Positions 43,819-52,368 of a stretch of 64,000 nucleotides of DNA are shown in pieces. Source of the stretch: Veillonella sp. VA137 (GTDB lineage Bacteria; Bacillota; Negativicutes; Veillonellales; Veillonellaceae). The position numbers and the translations under genes were made by a program. The stretch lies in contig NZ_RQVK01000006.1 of assembly GCF_003992015.1 (NCBI RefSeq), forward strand, positions 1 through 64,000, written 5' to 3'. The notes beneath the pieces were generated by a model, which had not been told where the DNA came from, ran no database searches, and worked only from the letters and a program-made list of their open reading frames with translations. The stretch's first letter is position 1; each line of letters opens with the position of its first letter.

Positions 43819-44541
43819 ATGGATAGACGATGGCGTATACCCGCAGTGATATCCGGACTGACAAATATAGGTCTTGTAGTACTTCTAGGCGTATTGGGTC
43901 ATATCCAAACACCGACACCAGAATCGGATGAAATTGTAGAGGTGCAGTTGGTTCATGAGGACAAAGGTAGTGCAGGGCAACCGAGTGCAGGACCAGCGAT
44001 TACAGCACCCCATACTGAAAAACGTGAAATTCCACCACCGATTACGAATCTAACCGATGCAGATGCAATTTTAGAACAAGTGAAAGCGAAAGCACCTAAA
44101 AATGTAGCGATTGTAGCACCACCATCAGCACTTCCAGGAACCACTGGAGGCGGTGGAGAAGGTACGGAACCTAGCGATGGAAATGGTAATGGTAACGGTA
44201 ACGGAGATGGAGACGGCAAAGGTACTGGAGATGGTAACGGGGTAGACGGCAACGATGATGGAGTGATTGTCGATGCTGGTAGTTTATCTCTAGTCAGTGA
44301 TGTAGAAGCACCGTACCCTCCTAAAATGCTCCGCCAAGGTAAAACAGGCACTGTGGTTGTTCAATTGGTAGTAGAAAAAGATGGTTCCGTTAGCTCTGTA
44401 GATGTTATTGGAGGCAGCGGGCAACCTGAATTTGAACAAGCCGTGATGCGCGTGGCGTATCAATGGACCTTTGTTCCAGCCACACGAAACGGCCGACCAG
44501 TTCGAGCCTATGCAACGAGAACCTATCGGTTTGCATTATAA
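43819..44541 (+). CDS. tonB: TonB energy transducer with Gly/Asn/Asp-rich linker
   Basis: 240 residues: N-terminal TM anchor (about 9-27), a linker (about 30-150) and a C-terminal TonB domain (about 158-240; YPPKMLRQGKTGTVVVQLVV and WTFVPATRNGRPV). The linker lacks the classical Pro-Lys/Pro-Glu rod and instead has a Gly/Asn/Asp run (about 110-145, with NGNGNGNGDGDG). The domain should contact the TonB boxes of the flanking receptors. It is last in the core operon; a strong terminator follows. Confidence 0.93.
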   Translation: MDRRWRIPAVISGLTNIGLVVLLGVLGHIQTPTPESDEIVEVQLVHEDKGSAGQPSAGPAITAPHTEKREIPPPITNLTDADAILEQVKAKAPKNVAIVAPPSALPGTTGGGGEGTEPSDGNGNGNGNGDGDGKGTGDGNGVDGNDDGVIVDAGSLSLVSDVEAPYPPKMLRQGKTGTVVVQLVVEKDGSVSSVDVIGGSGQPEFEQAVMRVAYQWTFVPATRNGRPVRAYATRTYRFAL

Positions 44542-44584
44542 AATTAAATAGATACGTTTATGCGTTACCATAAATGAAGTACAT

Positions 44585-44635
44585 AGCGCCATATGGTTCT
44601 GACTACGTGTAGTTAGAATTGTATGGCGCTTTTAG
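44585..44635 (+). terminator. Long terminator after tonB
   Basis: AGCGCCATA (44585-44593) pairs with TATGGCGCT (44622-44630). The stem continues inward with several G-U pairs to a four-base loop (about 20 bp), followed by TTTT. It separates the core operon from receptor 2. Confidence 0.9.
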
Positions 44636-44740
44636 TCACTATAGTAGTATTAGAAAAATTGTAGATGAACGTAATCAATACTAAAAAATATATATAACAT
44701 AGTGTAATACTAGGAATTATAAACTTTCATAATCTGAAAC

Positions 44741-44770
44741 TTGAAATTTAACATAATGTAGAGTTATACT
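44741..44770 (+). promoter_or_regulatory. Promoter of second TonB-dependent receptor
   Basis: TTGAAA (44741-44746), 18 bases and TATACT (44765-44770). Start near 44777, immediately before the first leader hairpin. The rest of the 307-base gap after tonB holds the tonB terminator and this leader; no gene is seen. Confidence 0.7.
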
Positions 44771-44779
44771 TAATTTGGA

Positions 44780-44827
44780 ACCTTATATGTGTAAGGTCTT
44801 ATTTTATTTTTCGTATGGGCGTACGGA
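44780..44827 (+). promoter_or_regulatory. Two-hairpin 5' leader, receptor gene 2
   Basis: Hairpin 1: ACCTTA (44780-44785) with TAAGGT (44792-44797), followed by a T-rich run. Hairpin 2: TTCGTA (44810-44815), loop TGGGCG, TACGGA (44822-44827), where a G-U pair replaces A-U of the other locus. The SD GGGAGG and the next ten bases match receptor gene 1. Confidence 0.5.
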
Positions 44828-44848
44828 ATACTTAAGGGAGGTATATTC

Positions 44849-47266
44849 ATGAAATTTACAAAAAAAGGGGTGTCAGCAGCTTTGCTGGCTTGCGTAGCAC
44901 TGACTACATTTAGTGGTGTACAAGCGGCATTTGATGAACATCTAGATAAGTATCAATTAGACCCTAAAGTCGTGAAGGGAGACCGTTCAAAGGATCAATT
45001 TGGGAATACTGTAACGGAACAATCCTATTATCGTACAGGTGGTGATGTGAAAGTTATTACTCGTGAAGAAATTGAAAAACGTCACTATACTGATTTAAGT
45101 GAAGCCATTAAACGTGTTCCCGGTGTAGCTATCCAAAGTCCCGGATATCGTGGTGGAGAATATGGATATAATTCACATAATAATAGTTTGACTATTAATG
45201 GTGATGCAAGAGTAATTATTCTTGTAGATGGTCGTCGCGTTGATAATATGACTAGTGAAAATATTGGCTCTATAAATGAAAATGGTAGCAAAAGTACTGG
45301 TGTAAATTTAGATCAAGTCATCAATATGAATGCTGTTGATAAAATTGAAGTTATCAAAGGACCTGGTGCTTCCGCGTATGGTTCAGATGCTACAGGTGGC
45401 GTCATTAATATTTTGACTCGTAAAGGAGTTGAAGGTGGTGGACAGGCTACATTAGATATTTCAACAGGTAGCTGGAAGCAGCATAAGTATGACTTCACCT
45501 ATTTAGGCAGTGCGGGTAACGATAACTCTTTACATTATTTTGTAGGTCTTAATAAAATTACCTCTGGCGACACAAAGTTTGTGGATGGATATACAGGTCA
45601 ATCTGCCACACTTGGTGGGTCTGAGTTTAAGGAAAAAGGTGCTAATATTCGAGTTGATAAAGATTTTGATGATACTCATCGTTTAAGTATTTCCTATACC
45701 CATAAACAAGGTAAAGATGGTTATCCTGTATCAACACCTAATTTAAAATATTGGAATCAAAATGACTGGAATCGTATTATATTTGCCATAGGTGTGGGTA
45801 AATTAGATGATCAAGGCAAATTAATGATCAATCCGAATACAGGGAAATCTTATTACCTAAGAGGGGAGAATGTTATTCCTGGATTCCGTAATCTATTTGG
45901 GCTACACGGCATAGGTTTTAGTTCATATAATAAATTCCAAAATAATGACTTAGATGTAAAATATACCTTTGACCGTCAAGGAGATATGGAGAGCTTCATA
46001 AGACTATATAATCAAAATCATAAATATTTAGGCTCTATGTTAGGTACCTGGGCGCTGCCAGGCAGTATAGACCAATTTCAAGCAGACTTTCCAGATGGTG
46101 TTAAGGATAAAGAGACGTTAAATAAGTGGATTAGTAAACACCTAGCTCCGTTTCCAGGAGGCAGTAAAAAGGCACTCGAAGAATGGGTAGCAAAAGTTGG
46201 AGGAAAAGCACCAGCTCCTACTTCCTATCAAAGTGAGAGAAATAGAGGAGTTCAATTACAAGTGGCTCGCTCATTAGGAAAACATGATGTGATTGGTAAT
46301 GTTACCTATGATAAAGCGGCAAATTATCATATTAGCAATGGCAAAAAAGGCCATCGAGAAACCTTTGTAAAACGCAATTCTATTTATGGATATTTACAAG
46401 ATAAAATTCATGTTAATGATCACTTTGATATTACACCAGCACTTCGGTTTGCTAAGTATACAGATTTTACAACGGAAGCAAAAGAATCTCAAGGTGGTTC
46501 TACGCATGTTTTAACACCAGCATTAAATCTACAATATCGGTTTGCTGATCATAGCACTGTATATGCAGGATGGGCTCGCGTTTTACGGCCGTTACATGCT
46601 AGTGATTATCAAGCGGTATATGGAGAAAATAATACGCCATTGCAAGATGAAAAAGGTAATATCTTTACATTTGGATATCAAAAAGAATTTGGCAAAAATA
46701 CTACACTAGGAGCCCATTATAGTGTGATGGATATGTCTAATTCTATCGCGATAGTTCCTTTTGTAAGTGAAGAAGATGAGGAATATGCAGTAAATGCAAA
46801 ACAAAAAAGAACATCTTTTAATGTTACCTTAGATCATAAGTTAAATGATCATTGGAATATTGGACTTGCCTATAGCCATTTAAAAGATGTTTGGTCCGCA
46901 AAACATGGTTATACTACTAAAGAAGGTTGGAGTTTTAATGATCCAGCAGATATTAACTCTGGTATTAATAATTTACGACCAGCTAATCATTATACGTTAA
47001 ATCTTAATTATGATAGTGATAAATTCTCTTCTGGTTTGTTGATGAACTATTATACTGGTGCTAATACAGTAGGGTTTACGTCTAAACGATTCTTTGTAAT
47101 TGATTGGAATGCAAATTACAATATCACTAAAGATATAACTACATATTTAGCCATTACAAATGTAACAAATGAAGCCTATGAAACAATGGCAGATTCTTAC
47201 TTTGGTGCAGGTGGCGCTGCAATGCCGGGACGACAAGTCATGATAGGTGCTAAATATAATTTCTAA
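44849..47266 (+). CDS. TonB-dependent outer-membrane receptor 2
   Basis: 805 residues, paralogue of the receptor at 37460. The signal peptide (cut after VQA), plug (VKVITREEIEKRHYTDLSEA, ILVDGRRVDN, GPGASAYGSDATGGVINILTRKG) and barrel end (GAKYNF) are nearly the same. The extracellular loops differ most, for example after NDWNRIIFA and around the GTWALPGS segment. This suggests a duplication followed by change of ligand specificity. Codon use is somewhat more AT-rich than in receptor 1. Its own promoter and leader precede it. Confidence 0.94.
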   Translation: MKFTKKGVSAALLACVALTTFSGVQAAFDEHLDKYQLDPKVVKGDRSKDQFGNTVTEQSYYRTGGDVKVITREEIEKRHYTDLSEAIKRVPGVAIQSPGYRGGEYGYNSHNNSLTINGDARVIILVDGRRVDNMTSENIGSINENGSKSTGVNLDQVINMNAVDKIEVIKGPGASAYGSDATGGVINILTRKGVEGGGQATLDISTGSWKQHKYDFTYLGSAGNDNSLHYFVGLNKITSGDTKFVDGYTGQSATLGGSEFKEKGANIRVDKDFDDTHRLSISYTHKQGKDGYPVSTPNLKYWNQNDWNRIIFAIGVGKLDDQGKLMINPNTGKSYYLRGENVIPGFRNLFGLHGIGFSSYNKFQNNDLDVKYTFDRQGDMESFIRLYNQNHKYLGSMLGTWALPGSIDQFQADFPDGVKDKETLNKWISKHLAPFPGGSKKALEEWVAKVGGKAPAPTSYQSERNRGVQLQVARSLGKHDVIGNVTYDKAANYHISNGKKGHRETFVKRNSIYGYLQDKIHVNDHFDITPALRFAKYTDFTTEAKESQGGSTHVLTPALNLQYRFADHSTVYAGWARVLRPLHASDYQAVYGENNTPLQDEKGNIFTFGYQKEFGKNTTLGAHYSVMDMSNSIAIVPFVSEEDEEYAVNAKQKRTSFNVTLDHKLNDHWNIGLAYSHLKDVWSAKHGYTTKEGWSFNDPADINSGINNLRPANHYTLNLNYDSDKFSSGLLMNYYTGANTVGFTSKRFFVIDWNANYNITKDITTYLAITNVTNEAYETMADSYFGAGGAAMPGRQVMIGAKYNF

Positions 47267-47273
47267 TCATTGT

Positions 47274-47302
47274 AAAAGAGCTACAAATTGTAGCTCTTTT
47301 AT
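47274..47302 (+). terminator. Hairpin terminator between receptor 2 and binding protein 2
   Basis: AAAAGAGCTAC (47274-47284) pairs with GTAGCTCTTTT (47290-47300), loop AAATT. It has the same stem core (AGAGCTAC) and position as the terminator at 39886. The binding-protein ATG is 12 bases downstream. Confidence 0.82.
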
Positions 47303-47314
47303 TTAGGGGACAGA

Positions 47315-48346
47315 ATGAAAAAAATATATATTTTTCTAGTTAGTATCGTTATTTTAGCTAGTATATATACAGCATATTTGCAAGGAATAAACCAACTTAT
47401 TCCTATGCCTAGGTATGTTGTTACTACGGAAGGAAGTAGTAAGACAAGTCCTCGTATTGTACAGCAATTGACAAGCAAAATTACTTACCAAGATATAGCC
47501 TATGATGATGAAAGTTATCGAATTATGGCGGTTTGGCAAAACTCAGTAGAAACTTTATTAGCATTAGGTATGGGAGATAGAATCATTGTAGCTATTGGGG
47601 TGCCTGATAGTAAATATATTTCAAAAGAGTATCGTGCAGAGTATGAAAAAATTCCTTATAAAAGTATGGAAGTTCCAGATGTGGAAAGTGCTTTGTTATG
47701 GGAACCTGATTTAATAGTAGGTTGGTACACTACATTTCAAAAGGACAGGTTAAAAAGTACTGATTTTTGGATGAGCAGAGGAGTTCATACGTATATCGCA
47801 AGTTCATCAGCGGAGTCTTCTTTAGCTACTGTAGAAGGAGAATACCAATATATTTTGGATCTTGGCGATGTGGTCAATCGAAAAGAGAAAGCCGAAGAGA
47901 TTGTTCATCGTATACAGCAATATGTGAAAGCAGCTAAAGAATATGGAGAAACTCATCCTACACAGGATACAGTGATTATTATAGAACCTGCCGGACGACA
48001 GTTTGGTGTGTATGATGACGATACACTTGGTGGAAAGATGATAGAAGAGATTGGTGGTAATTTATTGGGAGATGTTGGGGAAACTATCAATATAGAAGAA
48101 TTGATTGATTTAAATCCTTCTGTCATATTTGTAGTGTTACAAGAAGATGATTATGAACATCAAGATGAGATTATACAACGTTTATATGATAATGCAACCC
48201 TTCAACATATTGATGCTATTCGTGACCATAGGGTCTATGGGATTCCTTTGTTTATGGTCTATAGTGCAGGGGTCCGCATATATGATGGATTAGATATTAT
48301 GATTCGTGGTCTCTATCCAAACTTTGAAGGTAAAGACTATAAATGA
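47315..48346 (+). CDS. Periplasmic binding protein 2 (FecB/BtuF type)
   Basis: 343 residues, exactly the length of its paralogue at 39926, with matching blocks YRIMAVWQNSVETLLALGMGDRIIVAIG, WEPDLIVGWYTTFQKD and IEELIDLNPSVIFVVL. A hydrophobic N-terminus (about 4-24) lacks a lipobox Cys. No permease or ATPase follows, so it probably delivers to the permease encoded at 40950. Paralogue divergence mainly in the middle (STDFWMSRGVHTYIASSSAE) may reflect ligand choice. Confidence 0.88.
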   Translation: MKKIYIFLVSIVILASIYTAYLQGINQLIPMPRYVVTTEGSSKTSPRIVQQLTSKITYQDIAYDDESYRIMAVWQNSVETLLALGMGDRIIVAIGVPDSKYISKEYRAEYEKIPYKSMEVPDVESALLWEPDLIVGWYTTFQKDRLKSTDFWMSRGVHTYIASSSAESSLATVEGEYQYILDLGDVVNRKEKAEEIVHRIQQYVKAAKEYGETHPTQDTVIIIEPAGRQFGVYDDDTLGGKMIEEIGGNLLGDVGETINIEELIDLNPSVIFVVLQEDDYEHQDEIIQRLYDNATLQHIDAIRDHRVYGIPLFMVYSAGVRIYDGLDIMIRGLYPNFEGKDYK

Positions 48347-48434
48347 GTGAACTTTTACGTTCACAAACTACTAGCCTATAAATTGAAAAAGGTATATACT
48401 ATGCCATGACATACAATGTAAAGGAGGCGTTAGA

Positions 48435-49757
48435 ATGGAAGTTGTTAGTCAAGAGGTAAAAAGTCGTTTTTTACGCTTGCAAATGAATTCTTTGATTGGT
48501 GTATGGATTGGATATGCAGCCTATTACTTAGTGCGTAGTAACTTTAATTTAGCGTTGCCGTATTTATCAGGCGAACTAGATTTAAGTAAAACGCAATTAG
48601 GTTTATTATCAAGCTGTCTATTGATTACATACGGACTTAGCAAAGGGTTCATGTCTGTGTTGGCAGATAAAGCAAATCCGAAGTATTTTATGGCTATCGG
48701 TTTGACTTTGTGCGTCATCTTAAATGTATTAATGGGATTCACCACACATTATTCCTTATTCATCGGACTCGTTATTTTATTAGGTTTATTCCAAGGGATG
48801 GGTGTAGGACCGTCAATCATTACGGTAGGCTATTGGTTTCCAAGATCTCAGCGTGGTCGTGCTAGTACAATTTGGAATATGTCCCACAACTTAGGTGGTG
48901 GCATTGTGGCACCTATCGTGGGTGTAGCGATTGGATATTTAGGAACAGAGCATTGGCGAATCGGTACATTTGCAGTACCAGCTATCTTGGCCGCTATTTG
49001 TGTCTTATTAGTCTTGTATTTTGTTCGTAAGCGCCCAACCGAAGAAGGATTACCAACTGTAGAGGAAGTATTCCAAGAGGAAGCGGCAGGGCAAAAATCT
49101 GCTAAAATGGCAGCAGGTAAACCAGAGAATATGAATGCATTCCAAGTGTTCTACAATTTTGTATTTAAAAATCCAAACTCTTGGTATTTGGTATTAATCG
49201 ACGTATTCGTATACATGGTACGCTTTGGCATGATTACCTGGATTCCATTATACTTACTGAAAGTAAAAGGTTTTACAAAAACAGAGATGAGTGTAGCTTA
49301 CATGTTATTTGAGTGGGCTGCTATTCCATCTACTATCTTGGCAGGCTACTTAGTAGATAAATACTTCAAAGGTCGCATTATGCAATTACCAATTTATTGC
49401 TTGGTGGTTATCTTTGCTTGTGTGATTGGATATATGAACTCTGATAGTATTTTGTGGGCCACTGTATTTGCTTGTATTACAGGATGCTTGATTTACATTC
49501 CACAATCTATGATTCCAGTACAAGCAATGGAAGTGATTCCAACCTTTGCCGTAGGATCTGCCGTAGGCTTGCGTGGTTTCATGAGTTACCTTGTGGGTAG
49601 TTCCTTAGGAACAACACTCTTTGGTTTCGTTGTAGACCATTGGGGCTGGGACATGGGTTTCTACACATTGCTAGTGGGTGTAGTCCTTTGTATGTTCTCT
49701 TGCTACTTATCTAATAGAGGGGTACAAAAAATCTATGCGGCTGCTGATAAAGCCTAG
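48435..49757 (+). CDS. OPA-family organophosphate:phosphate antiporter (GlpT/UhpT/PgtP type)
   Basis: 440 residues, twelve TM helices. YLVRSNFNLALPYL in TM1 and GRASTIWNMSHNLGGGIVAPIVG are the OPA signature (the WNxSHNxGG motif), distinguishing it from general MFS proteins. Family members exchange sugar phosphates, glycerol-3-phosphate or phosphoglycerate for phosphate; which one cannot be told. AAAGGAGG precedes ATG 48435. It stands alone, with a terminator after it. Confidence 0.92.
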   Translation: MEVVSQEVKSRFLRLQMNSLIGVWIGYAAYYLVRSNFNLALPYLSGELDLSKTQLGLLSSCLLITYGLSKGFMSVLADKANPKYFMAIGLTLCVILNVLMGFTTHYSLFIGLVILLGLFQGMGVGPSIITVGYWFPRSQRGRASTIWNMSHNLGGGIVAPIVGVAIGYLGTEHWRIGTFAVPAILAAICVLLVLYFVRKRPTEEGLPTVEEVFQEEAAGQKSAKMAAGKPENMNAFQVFYNFVFKNPNSWYLVLIDVFVYMVRFGMITWIPLYLLKVKGFTKTEMSVAYMLFEWAAIPSTILAGYLVDKYFKGRIMQLPIYCLVVIFACVIGYMNSDSILWATVFACITGCLIYIPQSMIPVQAMEVIPTFAVGSAVGLRGFMSYLVGSSLGTTLFGFVVDHWGWDMGFYTLLVGVVLCMFSCYLSNRGVQKIYAAADKA

Positions 49758-49818
49758 ACAGAAGAAACAATACTGATAAAAGAATAGGCACTAGTAGAAT
49801 GTGCTAGTGAAAGTTACG

Positions 49819-49852
49819 AAGGAAAGCCTCAGTAGGGGGCTTTCCTTTGTTG
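49819..49852 (+). terminator. Terminator of OPA transporter
   Basis: AAGGAAAGCC (49819-49828) pairs with GGCTTTCCTT (49838-49847), 10 bp, followed by TGTTGTGT. Confidence 0.82.
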
Positions 49853-49911
49853 TGTATATGGTGAAATAGTTTAGCTATAAATTTGTAAAATTTTCATAAT
49901 AAGTATTTACA

Positions 49912-49928
49912 TAGACAAAATGTGTCTA
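49912..49928. promoter_or_regulatory. Dyad upstream of the 49999 gene
   Basis: TAGACA (49912-49917), AAATG, TGTCTA (49923-49928): a 6-5-6 inverted repeat about 70 bases before the next ATG, next to TTTACA (49906-49911). The size is that of a repressor operator. Confidence 0.4.
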
Positions 49929-49998
49929 CCATAGATGTTATAGTAGAACAGAAGTTAGTATTCTCTGTGTAAAAGTAATTTATGAAAAGGAGTATGAC

Positions 49999-50691
49999 AT
50001 GGGACTATTAAATGACTTAAAAGAAGCTAAAGAAGTAGCTAAAAACTTAAAGAAAGAGTTTGATGCCAGCGAAGAAGGACAAGAAATAAAGAAAGATTTA
50101 AAACAGTTCATTCATGAATTTTTCTTTGGAAGACCAGATCAAACCTTGTTCCAAAGATTAAATGAGTTTTTTATTCCTTTTATCGTATTTGCAGGTGCTT
50201 TATTTTATCTCCATCATTATACGGCTATTTTTGGATACACCGAAGCTAATGCAGCTAGGTTGGCACCGATCACACCTTGGGTGATTATGTCTGTGAATAA
50301 TACGAACCCTAGTACTGAAAAATCATTATTAGATATGACAAAAACTAACTTTATTTTTGGACCGGGTCGAATGGATATAGACTTATTAAAAGGGGGCGCT
50401 AAAACAGATGGAACTTGGGAGCAAACAGTGCAAAATACATCAGATTACTTTGTGGCCATCAAAGTGAAAGCCCATGGACGAGTTGAAGGAACACATAAAG
50501 TAGAAGATATCCGATACACGTTAATCCCGCCTAATAGTTCTATTAGAATTAAAGGCATATTTAATACAAAAGGTGGCTCATTAACATCCTTTGACCCTAA
50601 AGATACAGAACTTGAATTTGTGAAGGAATACGATATGGAACAGGCACTGGAGAATATCAAGCATAATTTGAATAAATTAGATAAAAAATGA
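49999..50691 (+). CDS. Membrane-anchored hypothetical protein
   Basis: 230 residues not recognised as a known family. An amphipathic, charged N-terminus (about 1-45; LNDLKEAKEVAKNLKKEFDASEEGQEIKKDLKQFIHEF) precedes one TM helix (about 56-73) and a soluble domain (about 85-205) predicted beta-rich with PGRMDIDLLKGG, IPPNSSIRIKG and GSLTSFDPKDTELEF. The C-terminus is a short charged helix. AAAAGGAG before the ATG. It is a single-gene unit with a dyad upstream and a terminator downstream. Confidence 0.75.
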   Translation: MGLLNDLKEAKEVAKNLKKEFDASEEGQEIKKDLKQFIHEFFFGRPDQTLFQRLNEFFIPFIVFAGALFYLHHYTAIFGYTEANAARLAPITPWVIMSVNNTNPSTEKSLLDMTKTNFIFGPGRMDIDLLKGGAKTDGTWEQTVQNTSDYFVAIKVKAHGRVEGTHKVEDIRYTLIPPNSSIRIKGIFNTKGGSLTSFDPKDTELEFVKEYDMEQALENIKHNLNKLDKK

Positions 50692-50776
50692 TAGTTGTAA
50701 TGGCAATATCATAGAACCTGGGCCTAACATAACACTAAAATTTGCGGCAGAAAAAAATTTTTAGAGTAGAATTTAA

Positions 50777-50808
50777 GGAAAGTTGAATGATTTCAGCTTT
50801 CCTTTTAT
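50777..50808 (+). terminator. Terminator after 49999 gene
   Basis: GGAAAGTTGA (50777-50786) pairs with TCAGCTTTCC (50793-50802) with one G-U, followed by TTTTATT. The remaining 170 bases to the next ATG show three loose TCCATAAAA-like copies and no gene. Confidence 0.82.
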
Positions 50809-50978
50809 TATATGCAGAAAATTTGTCACAGACTCCATAAAAATGGTAAAATAAAGAAAAAGCTGCATTCTATTACATAAAATAAGCGCATAAACCTAAA
50901 AATATGTTATAGATTCCATAAAATAATAAGAATTGATCTGGATTTGCAATGAAATCCATAATATAAAGGAGGAAACAC

Positions 50979-52196
50979 ATGAAGTTAATTGAACGAAAAC
51001 AGTATTTAGACTTTCTGCGCAATCACCGGTACACGGATGCGATTATTGTTGTATCTGGTATCCGTCGTTGTGGTAAGTCTACGCTCTTTCAGTTGTATAA
51101 GGATGAGTTGTTAGCTCAAGGTGTTCAGCCAGAGCAGATTATAAGTATTAATTTTGAAGATTTAAAGTATGAACATTTACAAGCGTATCGCAGCTTGTAT
51201 GAATATATTTTAGAACGACTCATTCCAAATCAGGAGATGTATATATTCCTTGATGAAATACAGCACGTGCCTAATTTTGAAAAAGTGGTGGACAGTTTGT
51301 ATATCAAAGATAAGGTGAAGGTGTACATTACTGGATCTAATGCGTATTTTATGTCTTCTGAAATGGCCACTTTATTATCGGGGCGCTATGTACAGCTAGA
51401 TATGTTACCACTTTCATTCAAAGAATTTCGTGAAGCCCATCAAAATGATGAGCACCAATTATTAGAGGAATTATATCAAAAATATATTCAATATAGTTCC
51501 TTCCCAGGCATTTTAACGTTAGGGGATAATTTGCCGATGATACTAGATTATTTACAAGGTATATTTAACACCATTGTATTGAAAGATATCATTGCTCGCA
51601 GTAAAATTGGAGATCCACAATTATTGGAGAGCGTAGCTAGATATTTGTTTGCCAATATTGGTAGCTTAATTAATCCTACAAAGATTAAAAACTCGCTCAT
51701 TAGTGCCGGTAGAAAAGTGGATGGTCGGACTATTGAGAGATATATATCGGCATTACAAGATGCGTTGTTACTGTATCAAGTGAATCGCTATGATGTGCGG
51801 GGGAAAGAAGTATTACAACTGAATGCAAAATATTATGCAGCGGATGTAGCGCTAAAACAATTCTTATTACCTAATCGTGGCGAGGATACAGGACATATAT
51901 TAGAAAATATCGTGTTTTTAGAACTCATACGTAGAGGATACAAGGTCTATGTAGGTCATCTACAAAAAGGTGAGATAGATTTTATTGCCCAAAAACATGG
52001 TACCATAGAATATTACCAAGTAAGTCAAAGTGTATTAGATCCTCATACGTTAGAACGAGAACTTAAACCGTTAGAACAAATACAAGACCATTATCCTAAG
52101 TTCCTATTAACCTTTGATGTGATTAATAAGAATGCAAGCTATAATGGGATTCAACAGAGAAATGTATTAGAATGGTTATTAGAAACTCCATCGTAA
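50979..52196 (+). CDS. AAA_14 / DUF4143 ATP-binding protein
   Basis: 405 residues. An AAA ATPase domain with Walker A GIRRCGKST (27-35) and Walker B MYIFLDEIQH is followed by a DUF4143 C-terminal domain (about 195-360) whose end GEIDFIAQKHGTIEYYQVSQSV resembles a PD-(D/E)xK nuclease-like core. This is a very widespread family, often mobile and multi-copy, of unknown function; a defence or toxin-like role is sometimes proposed. AAAGGAGG before the ATG. No partner gene is adjacent. Confidence 0.9.
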   Translation: MKLIERKQYLDFLRNHRYTDAIIVVSGIRRCGKSTLFQLYKDELLAQGVQPEQIISINFEDLKYEHLQAYRSLYEYILERLIPNQEMYIFLDEIQHVPNFEKVVDSLYIKDKVKVYITGSNAYFMSSEMATLLSGRYVQLDMLPLSFKEFREAHQNDEHQLLEELYQKYIQYSSFPGILTLGDNLPMILDYLQGIFNTIVLKDIIARSKIGDPQLLESVARYLFANIGSLINPTKIKNSLISAGRKVDGRTIERYISALQDALLLYQVNRYDVRGKEVLQLNAKYYAADVALKQFLLPNRGEDTGHILENIVFLELIRRGYKVYVGHLQKGEIDFIAQKHGTIEYYQVSQSVLDPHTLERELKPLEQIQDHYPKFLLTFDVINKNASYNGIQQRNVLEWLLETPS

Positions 52197-52225
52197 GATG
52201 ACAAGGTGAGTTAATCGTATAGGGA

Positions 52226-52244
52226 GATACCAAAGTATGGTATC
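52226..52244 (+). other. Hairpin in gap before glmU
   Basis: GATACCA (52226-52232) pairs with TGGTATC (52238-52244), loop AAGTA, without a U-tract. TATAAT at 52332-52337 may be the glmU -10 box, but no good -35 is seen. Confidence 0.4.
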
Positions 52245-52368
52245 CTAGTGTGTATCATAATCACCTGTTAGGAGATACATACTATAAATAACAGTCGAAA
52301 AATCTCCCACAATATGGTATGCTAATTTATATATAATTATTATTCAATAACAATAAAGGTGGATGCAT

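Larger units (their letters stand above)
44741..48346 (+). repeat. Diverged duplicate of the receptor/binding-protein cassette at 37346-40957
   Basis: Promoter spacing, leader hairpin 2, SD region, receptor, intervening terminator and binding protein occur in the same order and at nearly the same distances in both blocks. The copy is diverged at DNA level, so this is an old duplication rather than an assembly repeat. Confidence 0.8.

Noticed and set aside
50820-50965. Three TCCATAAAA-like direct repeats before the AAA_14 gene
   Set aside because: Only 8-9 bases match, spacing is irregular and the region is very AT-rich; chance is likely.
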